Below are positions 53,755-62,501 of a stretch of DNA of 64,000 nt, piece after piece. Made by a program: the position numbers and the translations under genes. This DNA is from Vicingaceae bacterium (lineage in GTDB: Bacteria > Bacteroidota > Bacteroidia > Flavobacteriales_E > Vicingaceae). The notes beneath the pieces were generated by a model. It saw only the letters and a list, made by a program, of their open reading frames with translations. It did no database searches and had not been told where the DNA came from. The number at the start of each line of letters is the position of its first letter. The stretch's first letter is position 1. The stretch is from the NCBI GenBank assembly GCA_028245195.1, contig JAOKCF010000007.1:1-64000 (forward strand). The letters run 5' to 3'.

Positions 53755-54594
53755 CTATTGTATAGCTTTTAGGCTGAAGTCTAAACTCTCAATTTGGTGC
53801 GTTAGTGCGCCAACACTGATATAGTCAACTCCGCATTTCGCATATGACACTATAGTTTCTTCTGTAATACCTCCTGAAGCTTCCGTTTCTGCGTAACTAC
53901 CAATTTGCTTCACTGCTTCAGTCAAATCCTTGTAACTAAAGTTATCTAGCATAATTCGGTCTACCTTTTCAGAATTTAGAATAATTTCAACTTCCTCTAA
54001 ATTTCTGGCCTCTATTTCCACTTTGATGTTTATGTTGTTGTCGGACAAATATCTCCTGGTTTTCGAAATTGCAGCTGTTATGCCTCCTGCATAATCAATA
54101 TGATTGTCTTTAATCATTATCATATCAAACAATCCAAATCGATGATTCACACCACCTCCAATTTTAACAGCCATTTTTTCAAAAATCCGATTATTTGGAG
54201 TTGTCTTTCTAGTATCTAACAGTTTCGTTTTTAATGGACCAATCAAACTTTTTAAGTGAGCGGTATGCGTGGCTATGCCACTCATACGTTGCATGTAATT
54301 TAGAGCTAACCGCTCAGCGATTAAAATAGATTGCGACCTTCCTTCAACAATAAAGGCAATGTCGCCAACGGCAACACTTTTGCCATCTTCAATAAATACA
54401 TTGATTTTTAAATCGCTGTCAACCAATCGAAACACTTCTAATGCAATCTCTACTCCGGCTAAAATACCGTTTTGTTTAACCAAGAGTTGTGCTTTGCCGA
54501 CTGCATCATAAGGGATGCACGATAAGCTGGTGTGATCTCCACTACCAATATCTTCAGCAAGGGCTTGAGCTATAAGGGGGGTATATTCTTTCAC
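53755..54594 (-). CDS. nadC: Nicotinate-nucleotide pyrophosphorylase (carboxylating)
   Basis: 279 residues, normal length. Quinolinate- and PRPP-binding residues lie in LLDTRKTTPNNRIFEKMAVK, GGVNHRFGLFDMIMIKDNHI and VEIEARNLEEV; ASGGITEETI is the C-terminal phosphate loop. It converts quinolinate to nicotinate mononucleotide in NAD synthesis. The start is GTG at 54594, close after the DUF4783 stop. No nadA or nadB is in the window. Confidence 0.95.
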   Translation of the reverse strand: MKEYTPLIAQALAEDIGSGDHTSLSCIPYDAVGKAQLLVKQNGILAGVEIALEVFRLVDSDLKINVFIEDGKSVAVGDIAFIVEGRSQSILIAERLALNYMQRMSGIATHTAHLKSLIGPLKTKLLDTRKTTPNNRIFEKMAVKIGGGVNHRFGLFDMIMIKDNHIDYAGGITAAISKTRRYLSDNNINIKVEIEARNLEEVEIILNSEKVDRIMLDNFSYKDLTEAVKQIGSYAETEASGGITEETIVSYAKCGVDYISVGALTHQIESLDFSLKAIQ

Positions 54595-54599
54595 TGTAT

Positions 54600-54977
54600 C
54601 TATTCTTGTTCTATTCGAAATTCTATAATTTTTAGCGTTTCATTACTCTTTTGATATAATAAATACGTCCTGAAATTGCCTTTCATCGTTCCAAGTATAC
54701 CAATTTCAAAGAATGGTCTACCATTTCCCCCTCCCTTGTGTTTTGTGGTATAGGATTTTATACTCGCTTCTTTTAAGAAATTTTCGACTAATATTTTAGC
54801 TTGGTTGTCACTATAGTTTGCTTTTGCAGACGGGATATTTAAGTCAATTGGATTGTTGAAAAAGGAGGTAAATTGTGCAATGTTACTATCTTTTAAGGAG
54901 CTAGAGGGCTCGCTTTCCTTCTGTCCAAAAAGTTGGACCGAAATAAAAATAAGTAAAACCAATATAAGATTTTTCAT
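54600..54977 (-). CDS. DUF4783 exported protein
   Basis: 125 residues with a signal peptide (MKNLILVLLIFISVQLFGQ). The mature part has a cystatin/NTF2-like alternation of helix and strands: FFNNPIDLNIPSAKANYSDN, then KHKGGGNGRPFFEIGIL. This matches the Bacteroidota DUF4783 family, which I recall next to nadC. Its function is unknown. It is the first gene of the minus-strand operon and sits back to back with rlmH. Confidence 0.8.
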   Translation of the reverse strand: MKNLILVLLIFISVQLFGQKESEPSSSLKDSNIAQFTSFFNNPIDLNIPSAKANYSDNQAKILVENFLKEASIKSYTTKHKGGGNGRPFFEIGILGTMKGNFRTYLLYQKSNETLKIIEFRIEQE

Positions 54978-54995
54978 ACAATAAAATTAAACTTT

Positions 54996-55023
54996 TTGAG
55001 GCTTTCAATCTGGCTTATATTTG
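54996..55023 (+). promoter_or_regulatory. Promoter of rlmH (TTG-N17-TATATTTG)
   Basis: TTG (54996-54998) and a perfect TATATTTG (55016-55023) with 17-base spacing, one of the two best Bacteroidota-type promoters in the window. The start ATG of rlmH is 20 bases downstream. Confidence 0.6.
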
Positions 55024-55042
55024 AAACTTATTAGCGTTAGGC

Positions 55043-55510
55043 ATGAAAATCACATTTCTTTGTATTGGAAAAACTTCTGACAAACAAATTAAAGGTTTGT
55101 ACGAAGAATATTTAAAGCGGCTTTCGCACTATGCAAAAGTAAAGATTGAGTACTTAGAATTGCGAAAAAAGGGACTGAGTGCAGATTTGCTAAAAATTGA
55201 AGAAGGTAAAATGATTCTTTCAAAAGTCGATTATTCTGCCAATTTAATTTTATTAGACGAACAGGGAAAGCAATTTAATTCAGAGGGCTTTGCGAGCTTT
55301 TTGCAGAAGGGATTAAATACGTCAAGTCGCGAAATGGTTTTCGTAATTGGAGGGGCTTACGGGTTTAGTGAAGAAGTTTACTCAAAAGCGAGTCATAAGA
55401 TTGCTTTGTCAAAAATGACATTTACACACCAAATGGTACGCTTAATTTTTTTAGAACAGTTATATCGTGGGTTTACTATTTTGAAAGGAGAAAAATATCA
55501 CCATAGCTAA
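55043..55510 (+). CDS. rlmH: 23S rRNA pseudouridine-1915 N3-methyltransferase RlmH
   Basis: 155 residues, standard length. A SPOUT methyltransferase with MKITFLCIGKTSDKQIKGLY at the N terminus, the SAM knot FVIGGAYGFSEEVYSKA, and the highly conserved C-terminal MTFTHQMVRLIFLEQLYRGF ending in KGEKYHHS. It methylates pseudouridine 1915 in helix 69 of 23S rRNA. The stop overlaps the converging galE stop by 4 bases. Confidence 0.95.
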   Translation: MKITFLCIGKTSDKQIKGLYEEYLKRLSHYAKVKIEYLELRKKGLSADLLKIEEGKMILSKVDYSANLILLDEQGKQFNSEGFASFLQKGLNTSSREMVFVIGGAYGFSEEVYSKASHKIALSKMTFTHQMVRLIFLEQLYRGFTILKGEKYHHS

Positions 55511-56517
55511 ACTTTCAATTTCTGCTGCCACTTCCATGCAGTTGCAACCATATCTTCAATATTCAATTTAGCTTCCCATTGCAATTCCTTTTTTGCTTTC
55601 GAATTGTCTGCATAGATCGTTTCTACATCTCCTGCTCTCCTTGGACCTAATTCATAGTTTAGTTTTTCGCCACTTACCTTCTCAAAGCTTTTAATAATTT
55701 CTAACACAGTGGTGCCGTTGCCTGTTCCGAGATTAATTACTTGGTAATTACGCTTCATCTTATCGAAATAGCCTAGCGCTTTAACGTGTGCTTGCGCTAC
55801 ATCAACAACGTGAATATAGTCCCTTACGCAACTGCCATCTTTTGTGTTATAGTCGGTTCCGAAAACAGTTAATTTGTCCCGAAGACCAACTGCTGTTTGA
55901 GTAATTAATGGAACAAGGTTATTCGGCCTTTCTGTGAATCCTTCTCCTATAAAACCTGACGGATGAGCTCCGGCAGGATTGAAGTAACGCAATGAGATAA
56001 CATTGAAGTCTTTATTTGCTTTGCAAAAGTCTTCTAAAATATTCTCACCAATTTGCTTTGACCTGGCGTATGGCGACTCAGCCTTTCCAAATGGTGTATT
56101 TTCATTTACAGGAAGTTGCTCCGGATTACCATATACTGAACAAGAGCTAGAAAAAATCAACTGATGGACGTTGTTCTCTTGCATAGCTTGGACTAAATTT
56201 ATTAACCCTCCAACGTTGTTTTGATAACATTCTATTGGATTTTCAACTGATTCAGGAACTGATTTTAAGGCAGCAAAATGTATTACAGCATCAATTTTAG
56301 TGCTCTTAAAAAATGATTTAGTCGCCTTTTTGTTCTTTAAATCAATGTTGAAGAAAGTAACTTTTTTATTGGCAATTTTTTCAATTTTCTTGTAGTTATC
56401 CTCCTCCGAATTGAGATAATTGTCAATACTATATGGAACTTCGTAGCCTTGCTCTAATAGTTCTAGTATAGTATGAGAACCAATATAACCCGCTCCACCC
56501 GTAATAAGAATATTCAT
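55507..56517 (-). CDS. galE: UDP-glucose 4-epimerase
   Basis: 336 residues, standard length. An extended SDR with GGAGYIGSHTILELLEQGYE (NAD binding), IHFAALKSVPESV, the catalytic Ser/Thr in FSSSCSVYGNPE, and YxxxK in SPYARSKQIGENI. It interconverts UDP-glucose and UDP-galactose and perhaps the N-acetyl forms, feeding the surface-glycan genes nearby. A good -7 element lies just upstream. Confidence 0.9.
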   Translation of the reverse strand: MNILITGGAGYIGSHTILELLEQGYEVPYSIDNYLNSEEDNYKKIEKIANKKVTFFNIDLKNKKATKSFFKSTKIDAVIHFAALKSVPESVENPIECYQNNVGGLINLVQAMQENNVHQLIFSSSCSVYGNPEQLPVNENTPFGKAESPYARSKQIGENILEDFCKANKDFNVISLRYFNPAGAHPSGFIGEGFTERPNNLVPLITQTAVGLRDKLTVFGTDYNTKDGSCVRDYIHVVDVAQAHVKALGYFDKMKRNYQVINLGTGNGTTVLEIIKSFEKVSGEKLNYELGPRRAGDVETIYADNSKAKKELQWEAKLNIEDMVATAWKWQQKLKV

Positions 56518-56533
56518 CTGTCAAAATTAGCTT

Positions 56534-56541
56534 CAAAGATA
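56534..56541 (-). promoter_or_regulatory. Candidate -7 element of galE (TATCTTTG)
   Basis: A perfect TAnnTTTG match on the minus strand, with a predicted start about 10 bases before ATG 56517. It is the same octamer and spacing as at the neuA promoter (47780-47787), hinting at similar expression. Confidence 0.4.
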
Positions 56542-56590
56542 CTTTTCATTTCAATTAATACTAATATTGTAATCAATTAAATTATTTCAT

Positions 56591-57616
56591 ATGTCTTCGA
56601 AGATAAAGTTTGCAATCGTTGGTTGCGGTAGAATAGGTAAGCGCCATGCAAGCATGGTAAATATTAATGTCGATACGGAATTAGTAGCATTAATAGATAT
56701 AAATAAAGAGATTGAAAAAAGTTTAAAAGAGGAATTTAATGTCCAAGTCTTTCAATCTATTGAAGATTTTATACGTTCAGGTATTAAGGCAGATGTAGTT
56801 AACATTTGCACACCCAACTTTTTGCATGCTTCACAAGCAATTATTGCTTTACAAAATGGTTCTCACGTGGTAATTGAAAAACCAATGGCTTTATCTAAGG
56901 TGGACGCGGAAGAAGTCATTCACGAATCATTAAAAGTAAATAAACGTGTTTTTTGTGTTATGCAAAATCGCTACAGTCCTCCCTCTCGATGGTTGAAAGA
57001 GGTAGTTGAGAGCGGTGTATTAGGTAAAGTCTATATGGCTAATATCAACTGTTTTTGGAACCGAGACGACGAATATTATCAAGGAGGTGCAGCAAGTTAT
57101 TGGAAAGGCAAGCTAGACAAAGATGGAGGAACATTGTTTACACAGTTTAGTCACTTTCTAGACACGATGTATTGGTTGTTTGGCGATATCACTAACATTA
57201 AGGCAAATTTTCACGATTTTAATCATCAACATACGACAGAGTTTGAAGACTCTGGTATTGTGCAATTTGATTTTGTAAAAGGTGGCGCCGGAAGCATCAA
57301 TTATTCTACAGCAGTTTATGGACAGAATATGGAAAGTAGCCTCTCGATTATTGGAGAAAAAGGAAGCGTTAAGGTAGGAGGGCAGTATATGAATGAAATT
57401 GTCTATTGCCTTATAAAAGATTATGAGCAACCTGTTTTGGAGGATACACTTCCACCAAATGATTATGGGAAATATAAGGGCAGTGCAGCAAATCATCAAT
57501 TTGTAATACAAAATGTCGTTGATGCTCTGAAAAGAAACAAAACGGTAACTACAAATAGTCTAGAAGGGTTAAAAGTTGTTGAAATAATTGAAAACATATA
57601 TAAATTGAAAAAGTAA
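56591..57616 (+). CDS. Gfo/Idh/MocA-family dehydrogenase, WlbA/WbpB-like
   Basis: 341 residues. The N-terminal Rossmann fold has FAIVGCGRIGKRHASM, and VVIEKPMALSKVDAEEVI carries the family EKP motif with its catalytic lysine. GGTLFTQFSHFLDTMYWLFG holds the conserved His of the substrate domain. The long C-terminal sheet domain resembles enzymes that oxidise UDP-GlcNAcA at C3 (WlbA, WbpB) for 2,3-diamino-uronic acids in surface glycans. The specific substrate is inferred from similarity and from the glycan context. Confidence 0.75.
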   Translation: MSSKIKFAIVGCGRIGKRHASMVNINVDTELVALIDINKEIEKSLKEEFNVQVFQSIEDFIRSGIKADVVNICTPNFLHASQAIIALQNGSHVVIEKPMALSKVDAEEVIHESLKVNKRVFCVMQNRYSPPSRWLKEVVESGVLGKVYMANINCFWNRDDEYYQGGAASYWKGKLDKDGGTLFTQFSHFLDTMYWLFGDITNIKANFHDFNHQHTTEFEDSGIVQFDFVKGGAGSINYSTAVYGQNMESSLSIIGEKGSVKVGGQYMNEIVYCLIKDYEQPVLEDTLPPNDYGKYKGSAANHQFVIQNVVDALKRNKTVTTNSLEGLKVVEIIENIYKLKK

Positions 57617-57634
57617 AATTTCAATTTATATTTG
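57605..57634 (+). promoter_or_regulatory. Promoter of rho (TTG-N19-TATATTTG)
   Basis: TTG (57605-57607, inside the last codons of the upstream gene) and a perfect TATATTTG (57627-57634), 19 bases apart, match the Bacteroidota consensus exactly. It gives rho a leader of about 95 bases. Confidence 0.6.
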
Positions 57635-57735
57635 TATCATTGCAAAGTTCTTAAGACCTTTAAGATGCACTAATGCAACTTTCCTAATTTTTTTCAGTTG
57701 TTTTAGTTTAAAACAAGCACATTACAAAATATTTC

Positions 57736-59463
57736 ATGTACGATATCCTTCAATTAAACCAAAAAACGGTTGTAGAATTAAAAGAAATTGCAAAGCAATT
57801 AGAAGTTAAAAAGTTTCAAAAGCTAAAAAAGGAAGAATTGGTTTATCAGATTCTGGATCAGCAAGCGGTTAAACCAGAAGCTGTCGAAGCAACAGGTAAA
57901 GTGGATAAAAGTTCCGCAAAAAAGCCTCTAGCACCTAAAGCCAAAGTAGAAAGTTCTAACGCTAAGAAGACTGAAGCTATTAAACCCGTAGAATCTTCTA
58001 AAACTGCCGATCTGGAAGTAAAAACATCGGAAAATGAGTCAGAGGCTAAGAAAGAAGAGCCTAAAAAGGTGGCTTACCCTAAAAAAGCTCTTTCGGAAAG
58101 GAAGGTTAGACCAAGAATTGAAGCAGAGAAAAAAGCTAATTTGTTTTCAGAAACGAAGTCTGAAGAGGAAAAAACTGAGGTTAAAGTTACTGAGAATAAG
58201 GATATAACTAAGGCTAAAGAGTCCAATGTTAATCAAATAGAAAAAAAATATCATAACGATAATGCGAATGGCAAAGTTCCAAATTGGGATAATAATCAAA
58301 ATAAACCTTCACAGAATCAGAAACCAAAAAGGGGTGAGTACGACTTTGATGGTATAATTGACTCTGAAGGAGTTTTAGAAATGATGCCTGATGGTTATGG
58401 ATTTCTAAGATCTTCTGATTACAATTATTTAAACTCTCCTGATGACGTATATGTATCTGTTTCTCAGGTCAAACTATTTGGTCTTAAAACAGGTGATACA
58501 GTTAGGGGAACGGTTAGACCACCAAAGGAAGGAGAAAAGTATTTTCCTCTAATTAAACTGATAGAGATTAACGGTCGTGAGCCTAGTTTTGTTAGAGATC
58601 GAGTTCCTTTTGAGTATTTAACTCCTCTTTTTCCATCAGAGAAATTTAAACTGTCAGGTCACAAAGAGGAATCTTTGTCTACAAGGGTTATTGATTTATT
58701 TACTCCAATTGGAAAAGGTCAAAGAGGGTTAATTGTTGCACAGCCTAAAACGGGAAAAACAACCTTGTTGAAAGAAGTGGCAAATGCAATTGCTGCGAAT
58801 CACCCTGAAGTGTATTTGTTAATTTTATTGATTGATGAAAGACCGGAAGAGGTAACAGATATGTCACGTTCAGTAAATGCTGAGGTAATTGCCTCAACGT
58901 TTGACGAACCTGCAGAAAGACACGTGAAGGTTGCGAATATCGTTCTAGAAAAAGCAAAGCGAATGACTGAATGCGGTCATGATGTAGTCATATTACTCGA
59001 TTCTATTACTCGTTTAGCACGAGCGTACAATACCGTTTCTCCAGCATCTGGAAAAGTGCTTTCAGGTGGTGTAGACGCGAATGCTTTGCACAAGCCAAAA
59101 CGGTTTTTTGGAGCGGCAAGAAAAATTGAAAATGGAGGATCATTGACGATATTAGCTACTGCACTAACAGAGACTGGTTCTAAAATGGATGAGGTGATTT
59201 TTGAAGAATTTAAGGGAACTGGTAATATGGAACTTCAATTGGATCGTAAAATATCTAATAGAAGAATTTATCCTGCAATTGATATTATATCTTCTTCAAC
59301 AAGAAAAGAAGATTTATTAATGGGCAAAGCGGTAACTCAAAAAATGTGGGTGTTAAGAAATCACATAGCAGATATGAATCCTGTTGAAGCAATGGAATTC
59401 TTAAGAAGTCAAATGACCCGAACAAAGGACAATGATGAGTTCTTAGTTTCTATGAATAGTTAA
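57736..59463 (+). CDS. rho: Transcription termination factor Rho with lineage-specific insertion
   Basis: 575 residues against about 420 in E. coli. Residues 1-45 form the SAP-like Rho N domain ([20 protein letters not shown]). Residues about 50-205 are a Lys/Glu/Ser/Ala-rich, probably disordered insertion. Next comes the cold-shock-type RNA-binding domain ([20 protein letters not shown]). The RecA-like ATPase follows, with Walker [14 protein letters not shown] near 335, [17 protein letters not shown] and Walker [18 protein letters not shown] hexameric RNA helicase that terminates transcription. The DUF4199 gene follows 3 bases later. Confidence 0.95.
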   Translation: MYDILQLNQKTVVELKEIAKQLEVKKFQKLKKEELVYQILDQQAVKPEAVEATGKVDKSSAKKPLAPKAKVESSNAKKTEAIKPVESSKTADLEVKTSENESEAKKEEPKKVAYPKKALSERKVRPRIEAEKKANLFSETKSEEEKTEVKVTENKDITKAKESNVNQIEKKYHNDNANGKVPNWDNNQNKPSQNQKPKRGEYDFDGIIDSEGVLEMMPDGYGFLRSSDYNYLNSPDDVYVSVSQVKLFGLKTGDTVRGTVRPPKEGEKYFPLIKLIEINGREPSFVRDRVPFEYLTPLFPSEKFKLSGHKEESLSTRVIDLFTPIGKGQRGLIVAQPKTGKTTLLKEVANAIAANHPEVYLLILLIDERPEEVTDMSRSVNAEVIASTFDEPAERHVKVANIVLEKAKRMTECGHDVVILLDSITRLARAYNTVSPASGKVLSGGVDANALHKPKRFFGAARKIENGGSLTILATALTETGSKMDEVIFEEFKGTGNMELQLDRKISNRRIYPAIDIISSSTRKEDLLMGKAVTQKMWVLRNHIADMNPVEAMEFLRSQMTRTKDNDEFLVSMNS

Positions 59464-59466
59464 TTC

Positions 59467-59967
59467 ATGAAAACTCATTTCTCTATAGTTGTTTGTATGC
59501 TGGTTGTTTCTTTGTCATTGCGAATGCTAATTTTTATTCAGCATTGGCAATTTACTAAGTGGGAATACATCTATTTTTTTGGTAATCCATTTGTCATGAT
59601 GACAGGAGTATTTATGGGTATTCGGTTATTTAAGCAATTAAGTGTTTCCAAAACATCATTTATTGCTGATCTTAAGTCTGGTATAAAAGTCGCAGGGATG
59701 TACTCAGTACTAATGGCATTATTTGCTTATTTGTACTATAGCTATATAGATAGTGAGTATTTAATAACTAAATTAAATTCCCAAATCCAAACTGCAATTG
59801 AAAATGGTGCGACAGAAAGTAACGTAATAAAGCATCAAGAAAATGGAGAGTTTTTCCTTTCTGCCTACTTTATGAGCACAGTGACCCTAGTTGGTTTCAT
59901 TATATTGGGGACCTTTTATTCCTCTCTAATTACTTTTTTCGTTCGAAAAATTAGAAACGAAGTTTAA
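59467..59967 (+). CDS. DUF4199-like four-helix membrane protein
   Basis: 166 residues with four hydrophobic segments (FSIVVCMLVVSLSLRMLIFI, YFFGNPFVMMTGVFMGIRLF, GMYSVLMALFAYLYY, and VTLVGFIILGTFYSSLITFF). The layout matches the Bacteroidota DUF4199 family, whose function is unknown. It is co-transcribed with rho. The last 4 bases overlap the converging mpl gene. Confidence 0.65.
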   Translation: MKTHFSIVVCMLVVSLSLRMLIFIQHWQFTKWEYIYFFGNPFVMMTGVFMGIRLFKQLSVSKTSFIADLKSGIKVAGMYSVLMALFAYLYYSYIDSEYLITKLNSQIQTAIENGATESNVIKHQENGEFFLSAYFMSTVTLVGFIILGTFYSSLITFFVRKIRNEV

Positions 59968-61313
59968 ATCAATTCTTGAGCAAAATCGTTCAAGTTCAAC
60001 CCATCAAAATTTCCTGAGGTCATCAATAGTACTACGGAGTTGTCAAGATTCTGAGATTTTAAATAGTTGGTAACTAACTTCGCATCGTCATAAACAGTGA
60101 CCTTTGATGGAAGAAATGCTTTTTCCACATCTTGCTTGGTGATGGTTTCTAGCCCTTTGTGCTGAATCGTTTTAGGGTTAAAGAAAACAATCGCTTCATC
60201 TGTTGCGCTCATGCAACCAGAATATTCCTTAAGAAAGGTTTTGTTTAGACTACTAAAAGTATGGAGCTCCATGCAGGCAATCACTTTTTTATTGGCATAT
60301 TGTTTTTTTGCTGCGGCACTTGTTGCTTTTAGTTTAGATGGAGAGTGTGCAAAATCTTTATATATTACAGTTCGTTGACTCCTAGCAATCTCTTCTAGCC
60401 GTTTTGCAGCACCACTAAAGCTTTGGATGGCATTAAAAAAGTCTCTCTCGTCTATACCCAATTCAAGGCAAACGTTTAAAGCTGCCATTATATTTTGAAG
60501 GTTATGCTCTCCGAATATCTTTAAGGGTAACCACCCATAGTTAGTGCCAATAATCGTGATTCCGTTTTCAATTCTATGAGTGGGCGTTGTATAGGGTTTA
60601 AGTTGTATTGAAGTTGGCTTTTCTGCAATTTTTCTTAATTCGTCATCTTGGTTAAAATAAGTAAGTAGACCGTTTGGTTCGATAGTTTCCGCAAAGAGGT
60701 GAAACTGTTCAACATAATTTTCAAAGGTTGGAAATACGTTAATGTGATCCCAAGCTACTCCACTTAAAACTGCAATGTGTGGTTTATACCATAAAAACTT
60801 AGGTCTTCTGTCGATAGGAGAGGAGAGGTATTCATCTCCTTCGATGACCATTATTGGTGCATCAGAAAAACTAACCATGGTTTCAAATCCTTCTAATTGA
60901 GCACCCACGAGATAATCAAATGCTATATCTTGAATTTGAAGTACATGTAAAATCATAGAAGTAATAGAAGTTTTTCCATGACTACCTCCAATTACTATTC
61001 TCTTTTTATCTTTGGCTTGTTCGTATACATACTCGGGGTAAGAATATATTTTAAGACCCAACTCTTGAGCCTTTAATAGTTCAGTATTGTCTTTTTTAGC
61101 ATGCATTCCTAAAATAATAACGTCTAAATCCGAGATGATTAGTGAAGGGTTCCAGCCTTCATTAATTGGCAACAATCCATACTTTTTGAGTCTTCCTTTC
61201 GAAGGTTCAAAAATTTCATCGTCAGAACCACTAACGATAAACCCTTTTTTGTGCAATGCTATTGCCATGTTGTGCATGGCACTTCCTCCTATAGCTATAA
61301 AGTGAACTTTCAT
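59964..61313 (-). CDS. mpl: UDP-N-acetylmuramate:L-Ala-gamma-D-Glu-meso-DAP ligase (Mpl)
   Basis: 449 residues, typical for Mpl. A Mur ligase with FIAIGGSAMHNMAIALHKKG at the N terminus, the ATP loop IGGSHGKTSITSMIL, VIEGDEYLSSPIDRRPKF (family-specific), VLSGVAWDHINVFPTFENYV and the C-terminal YKDFAHSPSKLKATSAAAKK. It reattaches recycled tripeptide to UDP-MurNAc, so the host recycles its peptidoglycan and uses meso-DAP. SAMHNMAIAL in place of the MurC text separates it from MurC. Confidence 0.9.
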   Translation of the reverse strand: MKVHFIAIGGSAMHNMAIALHKKGFIVSGSDDEIFEPSKGRLKKYGLLPINEGWNPSLIISDLDVIILGMHAKKDNTELLKAQELGLKIYSYPEYVYEQAKDKKRIVIGGSHGKTSITSMILHVLQIQDIAFDYLVGAQLEGFETMVSFSDAPIMVIEGDEYLSSPIDRRPKFLWYKPHIAVLSGVAWDHINVFPTFENYVEQFHLFAETIEPNGLLTYFNQDDELRKIAEKPTSIQLKPYTTPTHRIENGITIIGTNYGWLPLKIFGEHNLQNIMAALNVCLELGIDERDFFNAIQSFSGAAKRLEEIARSQRTVIYKDFAHSPSKLKATSAAAKKQYANKKVIACMELHTFSSLNKTFLKEYSGCMSATDEAIVFFNPKTIQHKGLETITKQDVEKAFLPSKVTVYDDAKLVTNYLKSQNLDNSVVLLMTSGNFDGLNLNDFAQELI

Positions 61314-61380
61314 ACCTCTAAAATAGTTCTGAAATTTAAAAGGTAGTTCAGTTTGTACGATAGTTATTAACCGCGACTAT

Positions 61381-61645
61381 TTAATACTTAAAGGTTACCC
61401 TGAAAAGTTCTAGGTCATTTATTTCTAATCGACAGTAAATATATTCGTTCCATTCGGTCATGCCCTTTCGATTTGTAACGCTGGCAGTTTCTATAAAAAA
61501 ACTTCTTGATAAATTAAGAATTTCGTGATTCGTTTCTTTGTAAAGCTCTTTTATCTTTTCAATACAGCAGTTGTTCTCTATTTTAAGCTCTATATTTCTA
61601 CGTTTCTACGTTTCTACGTTTTGTTTCTACCAAATCAAAGTTCAT
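61381..61645 (-). pseudogene. Small gene with its frame broken by a tripled octamer (possible phase-variable switch)
   Basis: From ATG 61645 the frame reads MNFDLVETKRRN, then hits TAG (61598-61600) inside three tandem CGTAGAAA units. The downstream frame, offset by one, reads IELKIENNCCIEKIKELYKE and on through MTEWNEYIYCRLEIND to FRVTFKY and TAA at 61381-61383. If only one octamer were present, the two halves join exactly (TKRRNIELK) into an uninterrupted 82-residue protein; four copies would also be in frame. Three copies are therefore an off state or a fixed mutation. An in-frame TAA (61682-61684) lies upstream of the ATG. No family was recognised. Confidence 0.5.
61595..61618. repeat. 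8-bp tandem repeat, three perfect units (TTTCTACG)
   Basis: Plus-strand TTTCTACG occurs at 61595-61602, 61603-61610 and 61611-61618, with a related TTTCTACC at 61624-61631. A unit length not divisible by three makes each gain or loss a frameshift in the minus-strand gene that contains it. Confidence 0.85.
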
Positions 61646-61738
61646 ATTTATAAAAGCAGCACCATTGGCATTAATTTCTAGTTAGTTCTGTAGTGCATCA
61701 CTCGAACAAATTATTACTTTAGGGTAAAATTATACGAT

Positions 61739-62491
61739 TTGAAAAAATGTCCTAACTGCAATGAAACGATTTCCAGGACTTTTATGTTTTGTCCTGCTTG
61801 TGGCCAATAAGTGCAACTATATCAATGTGTAGCGAGTTTATTGACTCATTTTTTAAACGACTATTTTACATTTAATTCGAAAATAATTAGGAGCGTATTG
61901 CCGCTAATTTCTAAACCGGCATTTTTAACTAAAGAGTATTTGAGCGGTAGAAGAGTTCAATATATTGCTCCTTTCTGCCTATTCCTCTTTTTAAGTTTAA
62001 TATTTTTCCTTTTAACAAGCTGGTCTAATTTAAGTTATGTTAAGATGAGTGCGGAAGTAAATGGATTTAATGATGCTTTTTGGAATCGTTTTTTTGATTC
62101 ATGGCTTCCAAAACTGTTTTTCTTTTTATTGCCGCTTTTTGCCTTGATCATTGCTTGGCTCTATCGAAGACAGAAAAAAGGAATGATGCCTCACTTTTTG
62201 TTTGCATTACACTTTCATTCTTCCTTGTTTTTTATGGGAATCATATATGCCGCAGTAAGTTATGTTTTTAGAAAACTAGAATTGGTCATAGTTAATGAAG
62301 TATTCCTAGGGCTTTGTGGTCTTTATTTGGCGTTTTATTTATGGAAAAGTCTGCGAAGGATGTATTCAGAATCTAGGTTGAAGACAAGTTGGAAGTTTAT
62401 TGTGCTAGTCGTGTTATATGCAATCTTAATCGTTGTATCTGCCTTTGTTTTATTACTGTTTAGCTATACATTATTAACTTCGTGGACTTAA
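61739..62491 (+). pseudogene. DUF3667 membrane protein interrupted by one in-frame TAA after its zinc ribbon
   Basis: A TTG at 61739 begins MKKCPNCNETISRTFMFCPA and then CGQ, a complete Cys4 zinc ribbon. TAA at 61808-61810 follows, and the same frame continues for 227 residues from GTG 61811: a helical linker (LTHFLNDYFTFNSKIIRSVL), the family segment KPAFLTKEYLSGRRVQYIAP, then about five membrane helices. This order is that of DUF3667 proteins. One base change (TAA to AAA, giving CGQK) would restore a 250-residue protein. Either it is a recent nonsense mutation, or readthrough or reinitiation at GTG yields the membrane part alone. It ends 10 bases before the dehydrogenase gene. Confidence 0.65.
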
Positions 62492-62501
62492 ATAGAAGTG
62501 C

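Noticed and set aside
61595..61618. CRISPR or minisatellite interpretation of the octamer repeat
   Set aside because: Units are 8 bp and contiguous, without spacers; frame restoration of a coding sequence explains it better.
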